From Atopsyche davidsoni (Eukaryota > Arthropoda > Insecta > Trichoptera > Hydrobiosidae), in contig JAILWY010000005.1 of NCBI GenBank assembly GCA_022113835.1, forward strand, positions 3,986,501 to 4,050,500: a stretch of DNA of 64,000 nucleotides, in the 5' to 3' direction. Positions 48,792 to 60,009 of this stretch are shown one piece after another. Made by a program: the position numbers and the translations under genes. Numbering within the stretch: position 1 is the first letter of the stretch; each line of letters opens with the position of its first letter. A model generated the notes under the pieces. The model saw nothing but the letters and a program-made list of their open reading frames with translations, did not search any database and was not told the DNA's origin.

Positions 48792-51700
48792 TTAACTGGT
48801 AACCGAATGGTAACTACCCAACACCGTTCTCTTGGGATAAACCATACAAAATAGGTACTCAAGCGAATTTCAATATCTATACTCAGTATAAGTTCTGATA
48901 ACGTGTACTCGTTTTGGATCTGCGAGTTGGCTCAAAATAAGCATATATTACAATTTATGCAACTTGAACTGTGTACGATAGACTAACGGGTATGTCATAT
49001 GAAAAGCCTGCCGTGTGTACAGGCACAGCTTTGTTTATGTCCGACCTCCGCCGCGTGAATCAGTGCCGGGCGTCCCGAGGCCGGAGCCGCCGGCTAGACG
49101 CGCGGACCTTCCGCCTGCTCGTCACGTGCGCGGCTTCTAGGAATCGCGGATAATAACATTGCGAGAGCTGTTGGCTTTTTATAATGTTGTGAAAACTATT
49201 AAAAAAAAACTTGTTTTTTAATTCAGCTATAAATTATAGGTACTATGCTCACATTCGGATTCACGATGTCAATTTTATCGATACGCTTTTGAGCGTTGGC
49301 AGATATGCCTTATTTCACTCTGTGTTGTGTTTTGTATCCCGGCTTTTTAACATATTATCATTTTCAATTTGTTTGCATACAAAAAAAAAGCGAAAAGCGC
49401 GGTTTTGTACTCATCTTGTATGTGATATCAAAATTTTGAAATCTACATCAATACGTTTGAGCAACGCATTACGAAAAATGATAATTATTTTAATATTGTT
49501 ACTATGTAAGTAATTTAAAAATGGGTCAAACAAAATAAATGAGCACTTGTGGACTAGTTTTTGCCCGTTGATTGTGAAATTCTTTTTACACATTTTAAAA
49601 ACTCAGTTTTTCCTCGCGAAGTTGATTGAAGATAACGTAAAATTCTTTCACAGATTAGTTTATTAGTTCATTTCCACAACTGACAACGGAACGGTAACTG
49701 GCCGATGTCGTTCTCATTTGTGTTGTTTACTCAGGCTTTTTTTTCAATTTACTATTGCCTTATTACCATTCGGTTGTCGGTTGTGTCGTAGCGTGTGTTG
49801 TCGGCTTCAGAAAACACCGGTGTATCTACGGGCTCACGTTTTTCCGGATCGACCTATGGCGGTTGGGAAGTATTGATGTTGATTGATCCTCTCGACCTGC
49901 GCTGACCCCGGTGATATCTATTGCGTTGTTGTTTGAAGTGAAGTTTACTTTGGATTCTGTCAACCTCGTCGCGGGGGGCAGTGGACAGTGTGTCGTTATT
50001 TGAATAATGACATTCAAGAAGTTGTTGGTTCATCTCTTGCATCATTTTGCCTATCTACATTATGCTTGGAATATATTTTAAACAAACTTAAGATACGTTT
50101 GCGAATTCAATAAATAATTTCAACTAGTAAATACTATTATTAGTGTCAGCTAAATATTTGCTTTGATAATTTACAGGAGATATTATTAGATTGTGCACTT
50201 TAAGTGCATTCTATTTTGATGATCTTTTTTAGTTTTACACGTATATTCTAATCACAATACTTTTATTGTGTGAAGTGATTTAAGGGCCTACTTGTCAAAA
50301 AAATGTTACAGTAGAATAACCCTTGTATATAGCAAAACCACTATTAAAATTGAAAAAAAATAGATATTTAGTTAAAGATCTACATACTATACGTATTGCG
50401 TTAATCAAACCTTTTATTACAGTAATTGTAAATTTATTTTAAGAAATCGCCTTTGCAATCTCCTCTTATGTACATAGTACCAAATTTATATTTCAGGATC
50501 TTGTTTGTTTCAGTTTTCTCGAAGATTTTTTACTCACGTTTAATTATTGTTTATAACTTTAATTTATGTTAGTTAACAATCATAAATTTGACGAAAATTA
50601 AAATCAATTCTTTCAAATTCACATTGAATTATAATCGTTTAGTTTGGAAATCAATTCACGTTTGCGAAAATAATAAACATATTGACATATTAACTATTTT
50701 GTTGTTTTTTTTTTTATATATTTGACTAATCAATACTTAACATTTTCTTCAATTATTTATTGCTGTAAATAATTCAATCACTCTGATAAAAAAATATTGC
50801 TTATAAATTATAGAGACACATGTCAAAATATACTCTTTCTTTTAATTGGTTTTTACAATTTATGTTTACTTGGATTGCGAGCTTATCATAAAAACACATT
50901 TTAAAATGGAATCCTTAGACTTATTTTTTTATCTATATATTTTTTCTAAAGCGGACTATCGCCACTTGTAATTGGTTAAATGTTACACAGAGTCGATTAT
51001 TGTGGTTTTCAATTGGATTTCGATCCAAATTTTAAAAAGTTTAGATAGTTGTCAACAAATTGTCGCCTTCTCGTAAATATCATCCGATAATTATGGTCCT
51101 TTGGTATTATATTTAGCTCACCAAACAAATTATTCTGTTTATTTCAAGCACGTTGTATCGAATGCCTTGTGTGTTTGCTGAAAAAGTTAAAACTGTACGA
51201 ATAAGCATGTTCTCACGAGAGCGTTAGTATAAACTTGTATTCGCCACTTTCCGGGAATTATTGACTGCAGTGGACTTGTGCTATTTTGCTTTAATATTTT
51301 CTCCCTATTATTTGACTAAACACAGATGCATGTAAAATATATAAACTATGCTAAAATCATCTAAATAGCTATTATATGCTAGTTACCTTTACTATAATAG
51401 AATCGTCATACTAATGGGAAAGTTCATATCTAGTTGTTCAATGTTGCATTCGAATTTACTAGCAACTAATAGGCGGATATTAGAAGTGAAAATTAAAATT
51501 AAAAGTTGCTCCGATTGGCAGTATGATGCTGGATTTTGGATTCAAAAGTACTAAGATTTTCCGATAGTGGTTGTATTTATTTATTATACTTTACTTAGTA
51601 ATTTAATTAATTGCTTATTTTCAACGATCTTATCGTTTTATCTGCGGGAATAATATCTTCAGACGACGGACAAGGATAAGATCAATTATCTCCTGAATCT

Positions 51701-52700
51701 GTAAAAATAACTTATTTAATCTTCATTGGCTATTTTTATAATGTCGGTCACACAAAAGAGTTCGTCTGGGATTGAGACATTTTCCCTCGGCACTGTTATT
51801 CTGCCTGCTATGATTGTTGTCAGTTAATATCGATCATTATCACGGATGAGATGCGAGACAATTCATTATAGAGGATGTAATGGTGGTCATTGTTTTTTTT
51901 TTCAATGACTTAAATGGCTGTTTTGTCATGCAAATTGTTCAGTTTATCTTTTGTTAAGATAATTTTTCTTAACTTTTTTTTTTCCATATTTTCTTGTTTT
52001 TGTTATTTACATTCGTCAGATCTATTCTTATTTTTAACAAATAAAATATGATTTGGTTAAACAGTCCAGTTTTGAGTCATCACAACTTATTAATGAAGCA
52101 TAAATCTATTTTGAGAATTTTTAAAGTACCTTGGTGCGACCTGGTTTTTTTGTAAAAATAACAATGTCACGTGTTAATTAGGAGATTATCTGATTATTGC
52201 CATTTCCCGTATAATTTTATTTTTTTACGATAACACTTTTATCTGATTAATTGTCCAACTAAGTGTAAATCTTTTCAAGCCCCCCTGAAGTCGTATTATC
52301 TGAAAAGATAAAAGTAAACTTGACAACAAACACATTGGCTCTAATATTGATAAGGTGACTTATTGGATTGTTTTAATCATATATTTTTAAAACAACATAT
52401 TGTCACTTTTTATGACTCCGAGTCTATAGCAATTGTCGTTGATTATTTATGCACCCTCATTCGATTTATTATTTCATGGATTAATATAGTTCTTTACTTT
52501 AATCACTACGCTGATTGTAAACTAAATTTTTAATTAAATGCTATAACAACTTTTGGGGAGTGGTAAAATAGCAGTAGGCTGAAAAAATAAAAGAAGTAAT
52601 CTTTTGGGTAAATTCTATTTTTTTGGTATTCAATACAATTGTGTGGTCACCATAATGACAATCTTATTGCTTATCAATACATAGAATTATCGCTGAGTGT
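48792..52700. other. Probable intron with one GC patch
   Basis: A GC-rich patch at 49030-49150 is island-like, without an exon. At 49680-50045 a more complex segment carries open minus-strand frames rich in Arg, Gln and Asn that could be a decayed retroelement piece. The rest is AT-rich. Confidence 0.35.
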
Positions 52701-52711
52701 GCTAAACAGAG

Positions 52712-52829
52712 GTCCGTACCTGTGGTAGTCCCTCGCCCACCTGTCAACATGTACGTAGGCAGGTACATGGGGCCACACAGCCCGCGTCAGGTGATTCCCT
52801 CTGCAGCTCCGCAAATGGTGGTAAAAACG
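52712..52829 (+). CDS. Candidate internal exon, proline-rich
   Basis: The open segment SVPVVVPRPPVNMYVGRYMG...AAPQMVVKT is preceded by CTAAACAGAG (a weak acceptor without a clear pyrimidine tract) and followed by ACG/GTAAAA. Taken with acceptor AG at 52710-52711 it needs an upstream exon of phase 2, which all five first-exon candidates have, and it ends in phase 0. Its composition is more coding-like than the surroundings. No domain was recognised. Confidence 0.3.
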
Positions 52830-55800
52830 GTAAAAAGTAATTGCAGATTTATTGATATTGACAGTCATCTCGCTGTTGACTACATTTTGCGATTCATACC
52901 GCTACACTACGGGATTTCAACCGGAACGTCAGCGTAAGTGGCCAACATCGAGAAGAAAGGCTTAAAACACTTTCTAAATAATAAGGAAAAGTGCCAGCGA
53001 TCTATTGAGTGATATCAAGTATTTTTTTGTTAGTTGGATAATTATGTTAGAGACAGTCACAATTTTGCTTCTATTGCTTTTAAAATAACATAATTTATCA
53101 AATCCTCGTTGGTTGTCTCCTGCTCTTGGAGTATTCACGATTCCTCTGCACACAGTCTAAATAAATCAACGTGTTACAGAATACAAAAATGCAATCAAAA
53201 TAATTGTGTTTTGTTTAAGTAATTGTTTTTAACTGATGCAGTAGCATATTCTGCGATAAGTACTTTCACAATTATTGACGGTATAAAATACAATATAATA
53301 GTTTGTGTCTCTGTATATTACATGCCTTCATAACATAGCCCTGTGTATATGGTACCTCCAGTAGGAAATCATTAAAGATTGTATTTGACAAATGTTTATT
53401 TATTTGGTTATTAAATACCTACATGTGAGCACTTTGTAGCGCGTTATAAGGGGGGTTATCTCTGGTCAGAGGTCCGCGCAACACGACCCGCAGGCGATAG
53501 GGGGTCCTCCGTATCAGGAGCTGATATGATTTTGCAGCCTGTGTGTTTTTGTAAATGTTTGGCGATTTCCTAGAATGTTATTTCAGATAGCTGTTTATTT
53601 AATCAGCTTTTATTCGCAATTAAATTTAAAAAAAAAACACTTTTAAGATTGTTTGTATATATTTAATATATTAAGTTTTCACTGTTTTCTGGGTTTTTTA
53701 CTGCCATTTTAATAATGTTTAGTTAGACAGCAAATATAAATCATATTTAGTCTGTCGCGAATGTTTCGTAAGATGTTGGATGCTGTTATGGTTATTTAAA
53801 AAAATATATTTTTGTCTATGCGACATAATTAGAGTTAGACAAAAAACTTTGAATTTCAAGAAAAAACGACCTTATTCAGCAAAACAATGATAGTGTAGAT
53901 TATGAATTTGTCTATTTATCATCTTCTCCGAACAAAGGAAATTTTGATGATATCATGATTCATTATGGTTTATTCGTGATTATCACAACTATACGTGCGA
54001 ATATCAATTACAATCGTATGTCCGGTGATAGCAATCGTGCTTTTCTTGCTAAAACTTTTTTTAGTGGGTTTATAATGTTGCGAAGACTTCGCCGAATAAT
54101 TCTTTATCTAAGAAAATAATAATTAAACACATGCTATATCTGGTGACATACATGTAATCCAACACGTGTTAATAATAAAATATCAAAATTAAAACGTGTA
54201 CGTGACAGAATACAAGTCATTTTGCAGTGTTCTTGTTGTTGTTCCATTTAGTTTTTACTCGTGGTTACTGCCCATATTTAAGAGCTGAAACGGCTGTTTT
54301 TATGGGCTGAGTAATCGTCACATGACATTTAGTATTAAGTGACAGCGAATGGTTTCTTGTAATAGGATTATGGAGGGGACACGTATGACACAGGCGACGT
54401 CATGTATCAACGTGAAATCAATTCCACTACTACACAGTAAAAAAAAAGATTATATCTTTGTGTTTAAGGGTTTTTCCCTTTAAAATAATATTTTTATTAT
54501 TTGATTCTCTGTATTGGTTATGCTCTGGTTATATCTGTATATAACATTTACTAGACAGAAAAAGCTTTTTTTTAGGTTGGTAATCTTGAAAAATTACGTT
54601 TTTTTTTAATTTTATTTTATTACGCAAGTCTATAAAAATTATGATTGTTTGTCGACATTTTAGTCGAAAAATCATTCAGCATGGTATGTCTATCATTGAA
54701 TGAATACATCTACTCTGGTATGTTGAATAATTTATAACGGCTCGCCCGTCACTGGTTGGCCGCTCCGATTTCAGAGGTGACCTCGCTTGTTGGTTTTGAC
54801 ATTGCGATATTTATACTCTTCAGGTGCGCTGGCATGCGCTCACAACCATGTGTTTCCATTAAGTATGTTTTATCTTTATCGGAGGTGTGTCTCATATTGA
54901 ACATTAGCTGGCTCATGATTGGCTGATGATATTGCAAAAAATAACGCATTCCAACAGGTTTATTTTTAATTTAGCATTATAGCATTACATTCTCTTTATT
55001 ATTGAAAGAAAGAAAAAACCAGCTTAAAATAAAATGGTAATTTAAGCAGTTGATATTTTATAATGGTCGCGTGTATCTGTTTTTCTAAATTTAAGTATAT
55101 ATTTTTTTCCTTTTATCTAATGTTAAAAACTCGTCAATGCGAACAGTACCCATAAGAGGATATATGGGCGTTTCTAGAATTTTGAATGCAAATAGCATGG
55201 TCGGTCGATGCGGCGCGATGTGTTACCAAGTTCACTGTGAGATTTGTCCGCCTCTATTCACCTATTCTATCTGCCTTGTGTCGACAGTCTGCAAGGCGTG
55301 ATCGTATTTGCTTCTATGAAAAATTACGTGTAAACACTTGCGTGATCGCCTTGACGTAGTGTGCAGTCGGAAACTGTCGGAGGCTCGAGCAACCACAATG
55401 GAGCAGCCTGCGAAATGTTATTCATATTATTGACGATGACATCGGAAAATTACGGGAGTAAAGCGTAAACACTTAATATCATAATAAGGGTTTTATTATG
55501 TTCGATAATATTTTCTCGATTTGTTATTGATAATAAGTGTTATTCTTGGACCAATAAATAAACCTTAGCGCTAGGTTATGTTTATCATTGCTTAGGAAAA
55601 CGGGTATTATTTTAAATAGTACTTCTACTCAAAAGGCACTACTGTTGGATCTTTTTATTAGTATCAATATTAAAAAAATATTTATCAATAAACATTAGAT
55701 AAAATCATCGGAACGAAAATCTTTGTTCTATCATTACAAACTGCTTTTATTGAGAAAATGCAACAATGCTAAACTGTCTCACTTTTACTACGTCACGTGA

Positions 55801-56570
55801 GACTTGAACTCGATTTAAAAATGTCTCAAATCACAATCAACTCACCGTTACTTACTTGGGAAGTTTTTATTAAAAAATCGGATCGTAACTACACAGGGTG
55901 GACTACACAGGTTACGACCCGGGCCTTCAGCTTGACTGTCTGAAAGGTGTTCGTCGCGTGACCCCCGGATCGATATGCCTTTCATTAATTCGCCGATTAT
56001 TTTCGTGCTCAGGGTGTGTTGACCAACCCTTCTGCCCGTGTGGCTCACCCGGGGTTAGTTATTCGAGTTAAGTCATCGGACAGTGACGTCTAAAGGACTG
56101 CGGGTAGTTCATATTGTATCACTATCTGTGGGCGTCATTTTGACTTGCGGTTTTTTTAATTCATTTTATTGTGATTTAGGTGTATAAATATGAATATTTT
56201 TTGAAAATCGTTGAAATTCATTTGGTCATTGTGAATTGCGGATCTTGCCAAATTGGTATGCATGAATTTGAATAAATTGAAAGTATAATGTCAAGTCAAC
56301 TGGGTACTCTTTTTCTCGTCGAAACATGTTTATTTTTTAAAGAAAGTACCAAAAATATTGTCAATAAAAGAACGCTATTCCTGTTTTTAATAAGTAACAT
56401 TTAAAATCTACAAGTCTGATCACCGTTTAACATTTCTCGTGTTTATATTTGGATTTGCATCCGAAATCGCCTGAGTACTTTTTGCACAGCTAGTTACAAG
56501 TTTATCGCAGCGTGATGTAACAAAGCACACCATTACTCATCATCACTCCGGCTCTAATGATTGAGCACGT
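52830..56570. other. Probable intron, AT-rich with GC patches
   Basis: Patches at 53440-53520, 54740-54940 and 55880-56060 are more complex and may be old repeats or enhancers. No exon or RNA gene was recognised. Confidence 0.4.
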
Positions 56571-56574
56571 GATA

Positions 56575-56790
56575 AGTGGCAATTCACAACGATTGGTGTA
56601 ACCGGCAGCGCCATAGCTCACTCCTCAGACGCTTCCATCAGACCTGCCCGCAGCAGCCGCCTCGTCCCTGGACCGCGGGCTGTTATCTGCCGGATGTGTT
56701 GAGCAACATCCGTTCGGATCGTGAGGCCAGGCGCGGAGTGTTAGGGCAGGTCCCCGCTAGACGTAGATAGAGCGGAGCTGCCTTCCCTAA
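56575..56790. promoter_or_regulatory. GC island
   Basis: GC-rich, CpG-containing block with an open plus-strand frame but no recognised domain and no clear splice site. It is recorded as a compositional island. Confidence 0.25.
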
Positions 56791-57060
56791 GGCTTCTACA
56801 CACCAGCGATACAACATGCGACCGATTTCCAATCAACCAATAGCGTCCCTTTATTATGGATATTTTTTTGGAAACAACGAAAAGTAGAACTCTACAGGCA
56901 AGTTGCGAGTCGGTTGCGTATAAAGCCTTCTACACGCGACGTGTGAAGAGGGTTTTATACGCACCACCTGAGATATCCGCCAAGCTGACTACACACGCAG
57001 CGACCCAATTTTCAACCTATTTGATATAAGCCAATAACGCCCCTTTATGTTCTGTTTTGA
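56791..57060. repeat. Foldback-like repeat cluster
   Basis: GGCTTCTACACACCAGCGAT at 56791 is matched on the opposite strand by the segment before 56928 (GGCTTTATACGC...CGACTCGC). A related direct copy starts at about 56989 (CTACACACGCAGCGACCC), and both direct copies continue into CCAATAGCGTCCCTTTAT / CCAATAACGCCCCTTTAT. This looks like two adjacent or nested copies of a short foldback MITE of a family I cannot name. Confidence 0.5.
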
Positions 57061-57100
57061 TATGTTATAAAATCTTCAATCCTTTTTGATCTGCGATTTA

Positions 57101-57194
57101 TATACGAGGGCGGTCCGATAAGTACTTAGCCTCACCGCCCGATGGTGCTAGTATAGTTTTGTAGGCTAAGTACTTATCGGACCGCCCTCGTATA
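57101..57194. mobile_element. Mariner-type foldback with perfect 32-bp arms
   Basis: The arms 57101-57132 and 57163-57194 are exact reverse complements, including ACGAGGGCGGTCCGATAAGT, and are separated by only 30 bases. The arm sequence, with GATAAGTACTTAGCCT, resembles the terminal repeats of mariner elements (GATAAGTCCC... type), and TA dinucleotides lie at the edges. It is too short to code; it is best read as two mariner ends brought together by deletion, or a minimal MITE. A transcript through it would form a 32-bp hairpin. Confidence 0.85.
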
Positions 57195-57200
57195 TATATA

Positions 57201-59471
57201 TCTATGCAATTTTTTAAAAATATTTCTGAACGCTTAAAGTATTTTAAGCCTTGTGTAAAAAAATATTTATTTATAGATGTTTTTTTCAACATTTTCTTTG
57301 CATTATCATTCTTTGCATAACAATGTAGACCTACTAGATAATCGCTTTAGAAATTGGTCAAAATAACACGTTCTGTGATAACAGATTATCAAATTACGAT
57401 CCATTAGGGACAAGGAAACGATATTGTATTTCACGTTTTCGCGAGCATAGAAGAATAAAAATAAACATGAAATGGTTTCGCCGTCAATCTGCGACTTTTA
57501 AAATTATCGAATTCAAATAACTTGTGAATTATTTTTATGTGTCGAAGGTAACAAATGGTGCTGTAAATGAGATGTGTGTAGGTATATCGAAAGTGACATG
57601 GTAATTGAAATTCATACCAACTCGGCCACGGGTCATGGAGTTTGAATATTAATTTTATCACTTGATTAGGAATTGATGTGACGTCCGTTACAATACTAAT
57701 CTGGTTTTATAATGCGTCACTATTATTTTCAAGTAAAAATATGCTTGTTCTAAGAAACGTGTTTTTTTGTATATTTTATATAACCTTGCGTAAAAATATT
57801 TTTTATTCTAATAAAATAACGTAATAGTATGTATATGATTATATAATTGAGCAAAGCTTTCTCCTTCCAGGATAAACTTGTATTGTTTATTTATAATACA
57901 GGTACGTTTGGCATTTTATAATATTCTTGTTTACATGTTGAACATATATGACATTTGATTATACATTTATTTTTATTAACAAGATGAATATCGTATAATT
58001 CTTAATTGATTGATTATTTGTAAACAGTATTGGGGCCAGAAATAAACTCGATTAAAATTTGTTGATAATTTAACATTATCTAGTTACCAATTAGTTTTTT
58101 TTTTTTAAATATCGTAAGCTTTGCCTAGTTTATTTGCTGTGTTATAACTATTTATTGTTATTATCACGAGGAATCAAATTGTCAACTCAAGCAAAATAAA
58201 ACTATTTTCAAAGAATTTTTTTATACTTGTATCTTTGCCAAATATTTGAAAGTCATTCACGAACAAAGAAACTGACACAAATACAATGTTAAAAAAAAAG
58301 TACTACCTTTGAAATTCAATTTTCAATTCATTCATCCCATATAATTTACATATCATACATTTAAAACCACTAGAAGTACTATAGCTGTAAAAGTACGATG
58401 TCTAAATAAATTGTACTTCTCACTCGTCGACGAGATATCATTAATCAACTTTAATAATATTTGGCAAGAATTTGTTTTTAAGTTGGCAGATGGTTGATTA
58501 GATTCATCCATCACCAGGCCGTCATACGGGATGAGCTCATTACTTCTACTGATGCTTAATATCCGTTTTCTAAGTGTATATTGGCTCTGAGCTTGCAAGA
58601 CCCCTTGCAATATGCTGCAAATCTGGCAACCTCGAACTTCCTAAGGTATATAGATGACGATAGCCTTGGGCAGACGAGATTAAAAATTCTTTGCAGATAT
58701 ACCCACGCTTTCTCACATAGACTTTATCACGTCGTGTACTCAGTATAATTTATTAAATTATTTATTAGAACATGCACGGATTTTCGGATGGTTTTAGTAT
58801 TCAAGCATACCGATCAAGACTTCTAAATATGTTAACACGGATATGTTAACCTCATTGGAAAAAAAAATGAGAACATCTGCAAGACTGTTTATATTCGCAA
58901 ATACAACGAGCAAGACACCATCAATCTCATTTCATGACCAGCCTTTGAGACCAAAATATAAAAAAAAACTTTCCAATAATGTTTATTCTGTCCTTCGTAT
59001 CCAAAACTAACGAACACCTTTCCTCATTCCTTGAGTATTTTTTTTACATTCGAGTCCGGATATCCCCACTTACAGCCTTAGGCCAGTTCTTTTTAGAATT
59101 ATTTTTCCACTGTATTTTTAATTGATTATGCAATTCGATTTATAATATTACAGTTGTTGCGTCATTAGAATGCACGTGATACAAAATATTTTCCTAACCT
59201 TCGCCTTGCAGCGTATAAAACGATCATCCGTTACGTAGTCGAACACATCTATTCGTGAAACGTAAATGTTTATACTAACTTGAATATATAGGAGTATTTA
59301 TTTATGCCATCGGTGAATTGTGTTCACTGAAAGAAACAATGTAACAGTTTTCTAAAATTTGGGTTCACATATTTAAGCAAACAATTTCTTTCATCCTCAC
59401 AAGTATGCACTCAATCAAAAACTGATTTAGCTTGTATATTTCTGAGCTACTAAATGTGTATAAGTATAGAC
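57201..59471. other. AT-rich stretch without recognised genes
   Basis: Nothing beyond low-complexity AT-rich DNA was recognised. Slightly more complex segments lie at 58500-58700. Confidence 0.45.
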
Positions 59472-59655
59472 CAGGGGTGGCCAAAGCGTCGACTGCGTAA
59501 CTATTTCTAGTCGCCCGACTGATATGTAATTTTTTTTATTAAAGTAACTTGATATTGAATATGCATTAGTATTATAAATTTATATTTATAATTTATACTT
59601 GGTAGATCGTCGCTTATAATTAAAAATATAGTGATCGAAAATCTGTCCACCCCTG
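59472..59655. mobile_element. Probable hAT-type MITE
   Basis: 184 bp. The left end is CAGGGGTGGCCA and the right end, on the minus strand, CAGGGGTGGACA. Such CAGGGGTGG termini are common in hAT families. The flanks share GTATA (59464 and 59656) but not a full 8-mer, so the target duplication is imperfect. No coding capacity. Confidence 0.65.
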
Positions 59656-59834
59656 GTATAATAGACAGCACCGGAAATTTTAAATAGTTATCCGATTTGG
59701 CAGCGACTTTTTTTTAACACCAAAAAAAAAGCACGAAACACAAATTGCATGATGAATGTTCGCATTTTTTCACGTGTCATGGATAGCGCAAAAACTTGTT
59801 TACAAAATACTGCAGTTGTTCAATCGTGAAGTCA

Positions 59835-59990
59835 TCGGCGCGGACTCGAGAGGAGGGCCTGCGGATGCGGGCGGGAGGCCCGGCCGCGGCGGCGCCCGCG
59901 ATTGGCCGGCCCGGCCCGCGTGGGCGCGCCTCGTGACGTCACGGCGCGCCCGCCCGTCCGGTCCCCTCTCGGAGTCTCCGGTGACGACAC
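59835..59990. promoter_or_regulatory. CpG island with CRE palindrome and CCAAT box
   Basis: Strongly CpG-rich. It contains CGTGACGTCACG near 59931-59942, a full cAMP-response palindrome, and GATTGGCC near 59899-59906, an inverted CCAAT box. This is the most promoter-like motif set outside 63.3 kb, but no start codon with a donor follows on plus. On minus the ATG at about 59835 opens only 11 codons. Confidence 0.4.
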
Positions 59991-60009
59991 ATCTTAGTGC
60001 TTTTTTTAA

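Noticed and set aside
49826..50045. Gln/Arg-rich minus-strand frame resembling a retroelement gag piece
   Set aside because: No zinc knuckle, protease or long terminal repeat was found to support it.
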